Shown in pieces: positions 6,806 to 14,534 of a stretch of 15,751 nt of DNA. Source of the stretch: an uncultured Bacteroidia bacterium (lineage in GTDB: Bacteria > Bacteroidota > Bacteroidia > Bacteroidales > UBA932); NCBI GenBank assembly GCA_902767465.1, contig CACXHM010000144.1, positions 1-15,751 on the forward strand. Direction: 5' to 3'. A program made the position numbers and the translations under genes. Below the pieces are notes generated by a model, which was given only the letters and a program-made list of their open reading frames with translations, did no database searches and had not been told where the DNA came from. Numbering within the stretch: the first letter of the stretch is position 1; every line of letters begins with the position of its first letter.

Positions 6806-8005
6806 TTATCCTTTATAACTAACTAACGCTTTTTCCAATATTTTTACAGCTCTTTTCAACTGTGGAATCTCGAGAACGTAGGCTATGCGCACCTCATTTC
6901 TGCCACAACCAGGTGTGCTGTAAAAAGGCTCTGCCGGAGTGAGCATGAGTGTCTCGCCATCGAGCCTGAACTCTGCCAGGAGCCATTTGCAGAAGTCGGA
7001 TGCGTTCTTGACAGGAAGTCTTGCAACAGTGTAAAAAGCTCCTTCAGGCACAGGAGAATAAACCCCGGGGATGTCGTTCAGGGCTTTTATCATAAAGTCG
7101 CGTCGGGCAATATATTCGTTACGTACTGCTTCGAAATATGAAGCGTCAGCCTCCAGGGCACCGAGAGTGGCAACCTGACCCAATACAGGAGGACAAAGCC
7201 TTGCCTGTGCGAAGCGTGTGATAAGCTCCAGCAACTCGCGGTTGCGGGATACTATGCATCCGATGCGGGCCCCGCAGAGATTGTAACGTTTTGACGCTGA
7301 ATCCACCAGGACCACATTTTGGTCAAGATCCGGAATGTGCCATGCCGAGAAATATGGTTCCTCTGTATAGCAAAACTCACGATATGCCTCATCGCAGATA
7401 AGGAATATGTCGTGCCTGCGGCAGATGTCACCTATGGCAAGCATTTCGGCTTTTCCGTAGAGAGTGCCGGTAGGATTGGATGGATTGCAGACGATGATGG
7501 CTCTTGTGCGTGGCGTGATATGTCTTTCGATCTCCGCGGCGGAGGGGAGTGCGAATGCGCTGTCGATATCTGTATGAACGGCCTTCATATCCACTCCGTT
7601 CATTCTTGACATGGTGGAATAGTTGCAATAGAACGGCTCCATTGCAAGAATTTCATCGCCGGGATCGCAAACCGCGTGGAATATAAAGGAGAGAGCTTCG
7701 CTGCCTGCAGTAGTGACCAGAATATCATCAGGACATACGTCAAGACCCACTTTATTGTAGTATTTTTTTGTAAGGGCCTGTCTCAGTTCGAGGGATCCGG
7801 CAGAATTTGAGTAGGGGAGATGGTCGAAACGAAAATCCGCAACGGCTTTTACTGCCGAAACCGGAGATTTTATGTCGGGCGCACCGATATTGAGATGATA
7901 CACCTTTATACCTTCCGCTTCTGCTCTCTCTGCGTAAGGTGTCAGCACCCGGATAGCGGATGCGGGTATGTATGCTGATGAGTTGGAAAGGACAGGCATA
8001 GGCAT
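6806..8005 (-). CDS. Class I PLP-dependent aminotransferase
   Basis: 399 aa from ATG 8005 (a second ATG at 7999 gives 397). The in-frame TTG at 8020 overlaps the predicted -7 box and is unlikely to be transcribed. Cytosolic fold-type I enzyme of the aspartate/tyrosine/aromatic aminotransferase group. Visible sites, numbered from 8005: HLNIGAPD near the N terminus, Asn177 (NPSNPTG), Asp205 and Tyr208 (ICDEAY), the PLP lysine Lys239 (SASKRYNLCGARIG) and the carboxylate-binding Arg373 (VRIAY). The close similarity of the IGAPD/SASKRYN motifs to generic aspartate aminotransferases does not fix the substrate. First gene of the four-gene minus unit and divergent from mntP. Confidence 0.92.
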   Translation of the reverse strand: MPMPVLSNSSAYIPASAIRVLTPYAERAEAEGIKVYHLNIGAPDIKSPVSAVKAVADFRFDHLPYSNSAGSLELRQALTKKYYNKVGLDVCPDDILVTTAGSEALSFIFHAVCDPGDEILAMEPFYCNYSTMSRMNGVDMKAVHTDIDSAFALPSAAEIERHITPRTRAIIVCNPSNPTGTLYGKAEMLAIGDICRRHDIFLICDEAYREFCYTEEPYFSAWHIPDLDQNVVLVDSASKRYNLCGARIGCIVSRNRELLELITRFAQARLCPPVLGQVATLGALEADASYFEAVRNEYIARRDFMIKALNDIPGVYSPVPEGAFYTVARLPVKNASDFCKWLLAEFRLDGETLMLTPAEPFYSTPGCGRNEVRIAYVLEIPQLKRAVKILEKALVSYKG

Positions 8006-8017
8006 TAACGTATAATG

Positions 8018-8025
8018 CAAATATA
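8018..8025 (-). promoter_or_regulatory. -7 box of the minus operon
   Basis: TATATTTG on the minus strand matches TAnnTTTG exactly. The ATG at 8005 begins 12 nt after it, so the leader would be only about 8 nt. No convincing -33 TTTG sits at 19-21 nt spacing, so strength is uncertain. It drives the aminotransferase, peptidase, pssA and GH92 genes, since no later gap is large enough for a promoter. Confidence 0.6.
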
Positions 8026-8036
8026 TGAATATTTTG

Positions 8037-8049
8037 CTACAAAATGTAG
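8037..8049. promoter_or_regulatory. Dyad between the divergent promoters
   Basis: CTACA-AAA-TGTAG is a perfect 5-bp inverted repeat with 3-bp centre. It lies between the two opposite -7 boxes (8018-8025 and 8050-8057) and would sit in the spacer of both promoters, the place of an operator. I do not recognise it as a known MntR or Fur site, and a 5-bp arm can arise by chance. Confidence 0.4.
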
Positions 8050-8057
8050 TAATTTTG
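8050..8057 (+). promoter_or_regulatory. -7 box of mntP, near-leaderless
   Basis: TAATTTTG matches TAnnTTTG exactly and ends 4 nt before the ATG at 8062. With the usual start of transcription 4-7 nt after the box, the mRNA would begin at or next to the start codon. No -33 TTTG at the standard distance is clear. Confidence 0.6.
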
Positions 8058-8061
8058 CACG

Positions 8062-8631
8062 ATGATGGAAATATTGCTTATAGCGGTAGCGCTGGCTATG
8101 GATTGTTTTACGGTTTCCATAGTCGGTGGGGTTGTTTCCGGCAGATTTTGCCGGGGAAATGTGCTGCGTATGAGTTTCCTTTTTGGCTTCTTTCAGGCAG
8201 CGATGCCTCTGATCGGCTGGTTTTCAATACATTATTTTAAGGAAAGCCTTGAGGCATACGACCATTGGATTGCCTTTGGACTGCTATCTGCCATCGGTGT
8301 AAAGATGATTCTCGATTCTTTCAAAGGTGAAGAAGAAGCACATATTGATCCACATGATCTCAAAACTCAGATACTGTTGGCATTTGCAACCAGCATCGAC
8401 GCTCTTGCTGTCGGGATTTCTCTGGCATGTACCGGATATGAATCAGTGTCTTCACTTCTATTGCCCATAACTGTGATAGGTGCGGTTTCTTTTGTTTTAA
8501 GCATTGTCGGCAGTTTCCTCGGGGTACGGTTTGGGAATGTAGTTGCCAAATACGGAAAGCCAGAACTGTTGGGAGGCATTATATTGATATTGATCGGGGT
8601 AAAGATACTGGCGGAACATCTGATGTGGTGA
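8062..8631 (+). CDS. mntP: Manganese efflux pump MntP
   Basis: 189 aa (188 if the second of two adjacent ATGs is used), matching the family length. Inner-membrane exporter of Mn2+ with six predicted helices in two homologous halves. The paired family motifs are present, each with its conserved aspartate: LAMDCFTVSIVGG (Asp14) and TSIDALAVGIS (Asp113), which correspond to the metal-pathway aspartates of the E. coli protein. A hydrophilic loop with EEEAHIDPHD (about 90-99) separates the halves. In many bacteria mntP is preceded by a yybP-ykoY manganese riboswitch; here the leader is too short for one. First gene of the rightward set and divergent from the aminotransferase operon. Confidence 0.94.
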   Translation: MMEILLIAVALAMDCFTVSIVGGVVSGRFCRGNVLRMSFLFGFFQAAMPLIGWFSIHYFKESLEAYDHWIAFGLLSAIGVKMILDSFKGEEEAHIDPHDLKTQILLAFATSIDALAVGISLACTGYESVSSLLLPITVIGAVSFVLSIVGSFLGVRFGNVVAKYGKPELLGGIILILIGVKILAEHLMW

Positions 8632-8646
8632 GATGCGTTTTTTTTG

Positions 8647-8654
8647 TATCTTTG
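8647..8654 (+). promoter_or_regulatory. -7 box of the Fe-S/reductase pair
   Basis: TATCTTTG matches TAnnTTTG exactly and is preceded by a run of eight T. The ATG at 8677 lies 22 nt downstream, a leader of about 17 nt. It sits in the 45-bp gap after mntP, so the redox genes can be expressed apart from mntP. The -33 element is not clear. Confidence 0.6.
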
Positions 8655-8676
8655 TAAGATAGAGATATTTAATGGC

Positions 8677-10071
8677 ATGAAAATAATTAGAATTGCCCTG
8701 GCTTTGTTGTTCCTGTCCGGGATTACTTTAATGTTTGTCGGGATCGAAGGCCTTTCTTCGTGGATGGGTTGGATGCCCAAGATGCAGTTTCTTCCGGCAG
8801 TGATGGCGCTGAATGCAGGAGTAATTATCTTCATAGTGCTGCTTACCTTCTGTTTCGGGCGCATCTATTGTTCGGTGATATGCCCTTTGGGGGTAATGCA
8901 GGATGGTATTTCCAGGGTAGGAGTGCTGGTTAAACGTCTTAGGAAAAACCGCAGGCCCTTTCATTACCGGAAAGAGCAAAAATTGATTCGCTATGGGATC
9001 TGGGTTCTGTTTGTGGCAGCTATTTTGGCCGGGGTGCAGGTATTTGTGGCACTTCTGGCCCCATACAGCGCATATGGGCGCATTGTAAACAGCATTTTCA
9101 GTTTCAAGACAGGCCCGGTGCTGGTTGTTGCCGCCGTTACTCTGGTTGCCGTCGGTATCACTGCTTTATTCTTTGGAAGACAGTACTGCAACATTGTCTG
9201 CCCCGTGGGCACCACGCTCAGCTTTTTCTCGCGTTTCGCCATCTTCCGCCCTGTTATAGATGCGGATAAATGCAAGAACTGCAAGATGTGCGAACATGCA
9301 TGCAAAGCTTCATGCATCGACATAAAAACCCACAGTATAGACTACAGCCGTTGTGTTGATTGCTTCGACTGCATCGACAATTGCAAATTCGGAGCCTTGC
9401 AGTACAGGAATGCTTATCGCAAAACTACAGCTCCCGTTTCCATGGAAGCCGGTTCTGCCAATGGACGCCGGGCTTTCCTTGCCGGGGCTGCGCTCGGACT
9501 TGGTGCACTGAGCGTAAAGGCTCAGAACAAAAAAGTTGACGGAGGTTTTGCTGAAGTGCTTCCAAAGCGGACCCTTGAACGCGAAACACCTCTTACCCCT
9601 CCCGGATCCGTAAGCGTCAACGACTTTTACCGACGCTGCACTGCCTGCCAACTTTGCGTCAGCGCATGCCCTAATGGCGTTCTCCGGCCGTCTGCTGACT
9701 TAAACCATTTCATGCAGCCGCAGATGGGATTCGAAAACGGGTATTGCCGTCCTGAGTGTACCGAGTGCTCCACCGTTTGCCCCAGCGGAGCCATTCTAAG
9801 CATTACCAGGGAAGAAAAAACGCAGTATCACGTGGGAACTGCAAGCGTCAATCGTGAACTTTGCGTTGCAGAACACGGAACAAGTTGCGGAAACTGTGCA
9901 CGGCACTGCCCGGTAGGTGCTATCCAGATGATTGAGTCTTCAGAAGGCTTTACCGTGCCTTCGGTGGATGCTTCTGTGTGCATCGGTTGTGGCGCTTGTG
10001 AATTCCTTTGCCCGGCACGTCCGGTGAGTGCAATTACTGTGAATGGCCGTCATCAACATTTAGATATCTAA
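8677..10071 (+). CDS. NapH/NapG-like fused membrane Fe-S protein with six ferredoxin motifs
   Basis: 464 aa from ATG 8677; the frame is open up to a TTG at 8644, but that codon precedes the -7 box end. Residues 1-190 resemble NapH/RnfB-neighbour quinone-linked proteins: four hydrophobic helices (about 4-24, 40-61, 106-130, 147-167) and two CxxxCP motifs (Cys65/69, Cys171/175). Two ferredoxin motifs follow (Cys199-209 and Cys226-236). A twin-arginine hydrophobic segment RRAFLAG (264-270) then leads to a NapG-like part with four more motifs (starting at Cys321, 357, 396, 435), enough for six [4Fe-4S] clusters in all. The RR segment inside the chain suggests Tat-type insertion of a fifth helix and a periplasmic C-terminal half; this is inference. 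It likely passes electrons from quinol or cytoplasm to the aldo/keto reductase encoded 3 nt downstream. Confidence 0.88.
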   Translation: MKIIRIALALLFLSGITLMFVGIEGLSSWMGWMPKMQFLPAVMALNAGVIIFIVLLTFCFGRIYCSVICPLGVMQDGISRVGVLVKRLRKNRRPFHYRKEQKLIRYGIWVLFVAAILAGVQVFVALLAPYSAYGRIVNSIFSFKTGPVLVVAAVTLVAVGITALFFGRQYCNIVCPVGTTLSFFSRFAIFRPVIDADKCKNCKMCEHACKASCIDIKTHSIDYSRCVDCFDCIDNCKFGALQYRNAYRKTTAPVSMEAGSANGRRAFLAGAALGLGALSVKAQNKKVDGGFAEVLPKRTLERETPLTPPGSVSVNDFYRRCTACQLCVSACPNGVLRPSADLNHFMQPQMGFENGYCRPECTECSTVCPSGAILSITREEKTQYHVGTASVNRELCVAEHGTSCGNCARHCPVGAIQMIESSEGFTVPSVDASVCIGCGACEFLCPARPVSAITVNGRHQHLDI

Positions 10072-10074
10072 GCA

Positions 10075-11421
10075 ATGGACAGAAGAGATTTTATCAAGAT
10101 AGGAAGTGCGGGCGCAATGGGACTGGGAGCTGCTGCTTTAGGATGCTCTCCTCGCAAACCCAAAACTGCTTCAGATGAAACTGAACAGATGATAATGCGC
10201 GAGAATCCCCGTAACGGCGACAAGGTTTCTTTGCTGGGTTTCGGGTGTATGAGGTGGCCTATGGTAAAGGATGAATCCGGCAATGAGGTAATCGACCAGG
10301 AAGCTGTCAACGAAATGGTTGATTATGCAATTGCCCACGGTATCAATTACTTCGATACTTCTCCGGCATATCTCCGCGGCTTGTCGGAGCGTGCTGCGGG
10401 AGATGCCCTCGCACGCCACCCGCGCAGCAGTTATTATATAGCTACCAAATTGTCCAATTTCGGTGATCATTCCAGGGAAGCATCCATCAAAATGTATGAG
10501 GATTCCTTCAAGGAAATGCATACCGACTACTTCGATTACTATCTGCTGCATTCTATTGGCAGAGGCGGCGATCACGCTTTCCGCGAGCGCTATGTAAACA
10601 ACGGCATGATGGATTTCCTGCTGGGTGAAAAGGCCAAAGGACGCATCCGCAACCTTGGGTTCTCCTTTCATGGTTCAAAGGATGCCTTCGACAGTTTCAT
10701 GCGCATACACGACAGCGGTGAGTTCACATGGGATTTTTGCCAGATTGAAATGAACTATATCGATTGGAAGCATGCCGACGGAGTTCGGAACGTGAATGCC
10801 GATTATCTTTACGCCGAACTCGAAAAGCGCGGGATACCGGTGATAATAATGGAGCCGCTCCTCGGCGGACGGCTTGCCAATGTTCCCATGGGCATCTCAC
10901 GTCAAATGAAAATGAGGGAGCCCGACAGGTCTGCGGCGTCCTGGGCCTTCCGTTTCTGCGGCAGTTATCCGGGAGTGCTCTGCATCCTGAGCGGTATGAG
11001 TTCCATGGATCCGCTGAAGGAAAATATACAGACTTTCGGGCATTTCGAGCCTCTGAACCAGGAAGAACTCGACTTTATGGAGAGGATGGCCGTGCAGATG
11101 AAAGAGTATCCCCTGGTGAACTGCACCAATTGTCAGTACTGCATGCCCTGCCCATGGGGAATAGATATCCCAGGGATATTCAAGCACTACAATACCAGCA
11201 TCACCGACGGTACTTATGCCCAGAGCAGGGAGCAGAAGGATTATGAAAAGCTTCGCAAGGCATATTTGACAAGTTATGACAAGGCAATTCCAACTGTGCG
11301 ACAGGCCGATCACTGCATAGGCTGCGGGGTGTGTCTGCATCGATGCCCGCAGAGCATACATATCCCTAATGAACTGAGGCGCATAGATGCATACGTCGAA
11401 AAGCTTAAGCAAAAGTTGTAG
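10075..11421 (+). CDS. Tat-exported lipoprotein aldo/keto reductase with C-terminal ferredoxin domain
   Basis: 448 aa. The N terminus carries RRDFIK (3-8), a short hydrophobic stretch and a lipobox ALGC (Cys24), hence Tat export followed by lipidation. The aldo/keto reductase barrel (about 45-330) keeps the catalytic tetrad Asp94, Tyr99 (YFDTSPAY), Lys125 (IATK) and His159 (LLHS). The C-terminal part has two ferredoxin-type motifs: Cys350/353/356/359 (CTNCQYCMPCP) and Cys414/417/420/424 (CIGCGVCLHRCP). Cytosolic relatives use NADPH; a periplasmic form has none at hand, so electrons probably come through Fe-S clusters from the protein encoded 3 nt upstream. The substrate is unknown. Fe-S-bearing AKRs with Tat signals occur in other Bacteroidota. 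Confidence 0.9.
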   Translation: MDRRDFIKIGSAGAMGLGAAALGCSPRKPKTASDETEQMIMRENPRNGDKVSLLGFGCMRWPMVKDESGNEVIDQEAVNEMVDYAIAHGINYFDTSPAYLRGLSERAAGDALARHPRSSYYIATKLSNFGDHSREASIKMYEDSFKEMHTDYFDYYLLHSIGRGGDHAFRERYVNNGMMDFLLGEKAKGRIRNLGFSFHGSKDAFDSFMRIHDSGEFTWDFCQIEMNYIDWKHADGVRNVNADYLYAELEKRGIPVIIMEPLLGGRLANVPMGISRQMKMREPDRSAASWAFRFCGSYPGVLCILSGMSSMDPLKENIQTFGHFEPLNQEELDFMERMAVQMKEYPLVNCTNCQYCMPCPWGIDIPGIFKHYNTSITDGTYAQSREQKDYEKLRKAYLTSYDKAIPTVRQADHCIGCGVCLHRCPQSIHIPNELRRIDAYVEKLKQKL

Positions 11422-11447
11422 TTTTTTTGTAAATTCGCGGTATTGAT

Positions 11448-12587
11448 ATGAAAAGCAGGTATTCAGTTCCAATAGCGGTCACAGTTGTCCTTGCCATAGT
11501 TGCTGCCGTCGCACTGCTGTTTCTGCGTAAGGGTAAGCCGTCGCCAGAACAACTTGCTCCGGTGAAATACGTCTCCGATATTATAGGAGATCCGGCAAGC
11601 GCGGAGTATAATTTGGTGGCATCTTACGCTGAAAAGTCTTCTGATGGAGCTATTTACGTACTCGGTGACACATCGCGCAGCAATCTGCTTGCCACGGCAA
11701 TTATGGAGTGTGATGAATACGACAATGTGGACGGATCTTCCAATCCCGACTGGCTGAAGGACTTTGCCGGAGAGAGCATCTGTACCCTTGCCAATTTCGA
11801 GGATTTTACAGCGCTCGCAGATACCGATGAAAACAGGATGCGTGAACTCACTGTCCGGAACGCTATAAGCGCGATGGATACCCTGTGTTACGTATCTCCT
11901 TATGACAGGAGCGGAATGGGTAAGAAGCCGGGTGCCAAAGTACTGGTGCTTGCTTCCCCGCAAATGGTGCAGTTCGGCAGATATGACCTCGACACCCTTT
12001 TTCATGCCCTTGGCTGTAAACTTCCGGTTATTTCTTCCACTGATTTGATGCTTGACGAAGTGTTTGGCCGTTTTTCTGATAAGCAAATACTTACCATCGG
12101 GGTTCTGACCGGGGCAGACAGCTGTGCATCAGGTATATATGAATCGCTGATCCGAGAAAAGGCTCTCAATTCAGGCCTTGACAGCGCAAGGTGCGTTTGC
12201 TTTGCCGTTCCTGAAGGGGAAGAAGCGCTGACCTCTTTCCTTGACTATTATTCTGAATTCGCCGATGGCCGTCCTGTTGATGCGCTCATCGTGGATGACA
12301 TCCTTCTCAATCCTGCCGATATAACTGCTTCTCTCAAAAGGGTTACTTCTGTGATGAATGCAGAATCCATGACATATGGCAACCTGATTTCGAATGATTT
12401 CGTGGTAATCGGACCGGCGTCACTCACATGCCGCGCCATCTTTGGTTACCTCAGGAACAACAACCTGTTTACCCATTTCATATCCCAACCAAAACGTTAT
12501 GATTATATGTTGCTTCCCAAGGAGGGAAGCGAGAAAAGTTATATTCTGCTCCCATATAATGAACGTTACGTGCCTTCCAATAATTGA
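11448..12587 (+). CDS. Membrane-anchored protein of unknown function
   Basis: 379 aa; not recognised. One N-terminal helix (about 7-27) followed by RKGK gives an N-in anchor and a periplasmic body of about 350 residues. The body alternates hydrophobic strands with helices (AIYVLGD, KVLVLAS, ILTIGVLTG, VDALIVDD, FVVIGPA), as in two-lobed periplasmic-binding or Rossmann-like folds, but I see no catalytic signature. Cysteines are scattered (for example CDEY, CTLANF, SARCVC) without a CxxC pair. A weak promoter-like TAAATTCG (11430-11437) precedes the ATG by 10 nt, so read-through from the reductase gene is also possible. Its TGA overlaps the ATG of the exonuclease gene (TGATG), so the two are probably translationally coupled. 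Confidence 0.75.
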   Translation: MKSRYSVPIAVTVVLAIVAAVALLFLRKGKPSPEQLAPVKYVSDIIGDPASAEYNLVASYAEKSSDGAIYVLGDTSRSNLLATAIMECDEYDNVDGSSNPDWLKDFAGESICTLANFEDFTALADTDENRMRELTVRNAISAMDTLCYVSPYDRSGMGKKPGAKVLVLASPQMVQFGRYDLDTLFHALGCKLPVISSTDLMLDEVFGRFSDKQILTIGVLTGADSCASGIYESLIREKALNSGLDSARCVCFAVPEGEEALTSFLDYYSEFADGRPVDALIVDDILLNPADITASLKRVTSVMNAESMTYGNLISNDFVVIGPASLTCRAIFGYLRNNNLFTHFISQPKRYDYMLLPKEGSEKSYILLPYNERYVPSNN

Positions 12588-13354
12588 TGTACCAAATCAC
12601 TATAAGCCCTGAAGAACTGGATAAACTGGAGGGCGCTGCTTTTAGAGGCCAGATACATGTAATAAGCCATCCGGGCGTGGAGTTTTCAAGAGCGCTTGCA
12701 TATCTGAAGAAACAGGCGGTGATAGGTTTCGATACTGAAACCAAACCTGTTTTCTCTCCTGGACAGCATAGCAACGGAGTGGCCCTGCTCCAGCTTTCCG
12801 GTCCTGACCAGGCTTTCCTTTTCCGTATAAAAAAGCTGGGAATGCGCAAGCGCATCTGCTCCATCCTGTCCAATTCCAACATAATCAAGGTTGGGGCAGC
12901 ATCTCTGGACGATGTTCGCGGACTGCAAAGATATCGTGAGTTTGAGCCGAGGGGCTTCATTGATCTTCAGAAAATAGTCTGGGAGTGGGGGATTCGGGAC
13001 AAGTCAGTAAAAAAAATGGCTGGCATTATTCTCGGAGTACGCATTTCAAAGAGCCAGCAACTATCCAACTGGGAAGCAGAAACGTTGAACGAACAGCAGC
13101 AGAAATATGCGGCCACAGATGCATGGATTTGCCGTGAGATGTATCTGAAACTTCTTGACAGTGAGAAAAATCCTCTTTCTTTGGAAGACAGATACTCTCC
13201 GAATCAGCTGCCTGCCGCACTGCGGGAAAAGAACGAAACTAAGGAAGAGAAACCTGTTGTAACAGGAAAGACGAAGAAAAAACGCGACAAGCGTCGCAGA
13301 TATTATCAAAGGAAAGCATCCAATGACAAAAATCTACCTGAAAAAGGGGCGTGA
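12587..13354 (+). CDS. DEDDy 3'-5' exonuclease (RNase D / WRN-type domain)
   Basis: 255 aa from ATG 12587, which shares its A with the upstream TGA; a TTG one codon earlier is inside that overlap. A single exonuclease domain (about 20-195) shows the DEDDy residues: Asp49 and Glu51 in GFDTETK, Asp109 in VGAASLDDVRGL, Tyr174 and Asp178 in YAATDAW. There is no HRDC domain, so it is shorter than RNase D (about 375 aa). The tail (about 215-255) is rich in Lys and Arg (TKKKRDKRRR) and probably binds nucleic acid. Likely role: trimming of structured RNA 3' ends, possibly rRNA or tRNA; DNA cannot be excluded. Its 3' end overlaps the rRNA methyltransferase gene by 32 bp, which supports a link to RNA metabolism. 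Confidence 0.9.
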   Translation: MYQITISPEELDKLEGAAFRGQIHVISHPGVEFSRALAYLKKQAVIGFDTETKPVFSPGQHSNGVALLQLSGPDQAFLFRIKKLGMRKRICSILSNSNIIKVGAASLDDVRGLQRYREFEPRGFIDLQKIVWEWGIRDKSVKKMAGIILGVRISKSQQLSNWEAETLNEQQQKYAATDAWICREMYLKLLDSEKNPLSLEDRYSPNQLPAALREKNETKEEKPVVTGKTKKKRDKRRRYYQRKASNDKNLPEKGA

Positions 13355-14516
13355 CGAATCTGTCCGTCGTTTTCATCCCTGGATATTTTCGGGGGCCGTT
13401 GCCCAAGTGGCAGGGACTCCGAACGAGGGAGACATCGTTGCCGTTTACTCCGCCGAAGGTGAATATCTCGCTTCCGGACATTGGCAAATTGGCTCAATAG
13501 CCGTCCGCATCCTCTCCTTTTCGGGAGATCCTCTTTCCTCATCTTTTTGGGAAGAAGCCCTTCGGGCTGCTTTCGATGCGCGTCGAGCTGCCAGGCTGAC
13601 GGATTCCGCGCTCACAAATTGCTACCGCCTGGTTCATGGCGAGGGTGATGGCCTCCCGGGGCTTATTATAGATTATTACGATGGTGTTTGCGTGCTTCAG
13701 GCCCACTCTGTGGGGATGTTCCGGGCGAAAAAGCAAATATGTGCGGCCCTTCAGAGTGTGTATGGCGGGGCTCTTAAAGCAGTTTACGATAAGAGCAGCG
13801 GCACTGCTCCGTTCAAGGCCGGGCTCGACCTGGTGGATGGCTATTTGTGGACTGCAGATAGCTTTGATGCTGGAGAGATGACTGTTCTTGAAAATGGTCA
13901 CAAATTCCTTGTGAACTGGACAGAAGGGCAAAAAACCGGTTTTTTCCTTGATCAAAGGGAGAACCGTGCTCTGGTTGAACGGTATGCTTGCGGACGGAAC
14001 GTGCTTAATCTGTTCTGTTATACGGGAGGTTTTTCCGTCTATGCTCTGGGAGGTGGTGCAATCCATGTTGACAGCGTTGACAGTTCTGCAAAAGCTATGG
14101 CCATGGTCGACCGCAATATCTCTCTGAACGGTTTTGCTCCGGGAATGCATACTTCTTCCTGTGCTGACGCCATCGAATTCCTTTCTTCTGTTGAAGATGG
14201 AAAATACGATCTTTTGATAGTGGATCCACCTGCATTTGCAAAGCACCGCGGCGCCCTGAAGAACGCGCTCAGGGCTTATCAGAGGTTGAATGCCAGGGCA
14301 ATAGAGAAGGTGGCCTCCGGAGGTCTTATTTTCACTTTTTCATGTTCGCAGGTGGTTGATAAAGAAGCTTTTGCGCTCGCCGTGTTCTCTGCCGCCGCTC
14401 AAACTGGACGCAGGGTTCGCATACTCGACCGCCTTTGCCAGCCGGCAGACCATGCCGTAAATATTTATCATCCGGAAGGGGAGTACCTCAAGGGCTTGCT
14501 TCTGTACGTGGAATAG
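13323..14516 (+). CDS. rlmI: RlmI-type class I rRNA (cytosine-C5) methyltransferase
   Basis: 397 aa, equal to the E. coli RlmI length. RlmI methylates C1962 of 23S rRNA using S-adenosylmethionine. An N-terminal PUA domain (about 1-75, starting KIYLKKGRDESVRRFHPWIF) is followed by an EEHEE-like linker and the Rossmann methyltransferase core. Landmarks: KTGFFLDQREN (204-214), SAM loop NLFCYTGGFS (229-238), acidic SAM contact in VDSVDSS (249-255), DPPAFAK (301-307) and the catalytic cysteine region TFSCSQ (338-343, Cys341). Starts inside the exonuclease gene (32 bp overlap, different frame). It closes the rightward set; I see no hairpin terminator after it. Confidence 0.92.
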   Translation: MTKIYLKKGRDESVRRFHPWIFSGAVAQVAGTPNEGDIVAVYSAEGEYLASGHWQIGSIAVRILSFSGDPLSSSFWEEALRAAFDARRAARLTDSALTNCYRLVHGEGDGLPGLIIDYYDGVCVLQAHSVGMFRAKKQICAALQSVYGGALKAVYDKSSGTAPFKAGLDLVDGYLWTADSFDAGEMTVLENGHKFLVNWTEGQKTGFFLDQRENRALVERYACGRNVLNLFCYTGGFSVYALGGGAIHVDSVDSSAKAMAMVDRNISLNGFAPGMHTSSCADAIEFLSSVEDGKYDLLIVDPPAFAKHRGALKNALRAYQRLNARAIEKVASGGLIFTFSCSQVVDKEAFALAVFSAAAQTGRRVRILDRLCQPADHAVNIYHPEGEYLKGLLLYVE

Positions 14517-14534
14517 GTTTAAAATAATATTGAT

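Noticed and set aside
8006..8020. TTG at 8020 as start of the aminotransferase
   Set aside because: The codon is part of the predicted -7 box (8018-8025), so the mRNA should start downstream; ATG 8005 or 7999 fits homologues.
8617..8645. Terminator between mntP and the Fe-S gene
   Set aside because: The best stem (CATCT/AGATG) has five pairs and a 9-nt loop; the T-run more likely belongs to the promoter upstream of 8647.
11416..11437. Strong promoter before the unknown membrane protein
   Set aside because: TAAATTCG has a mismatch in the core and no -33 element at proper distance; mentioned only as weak.
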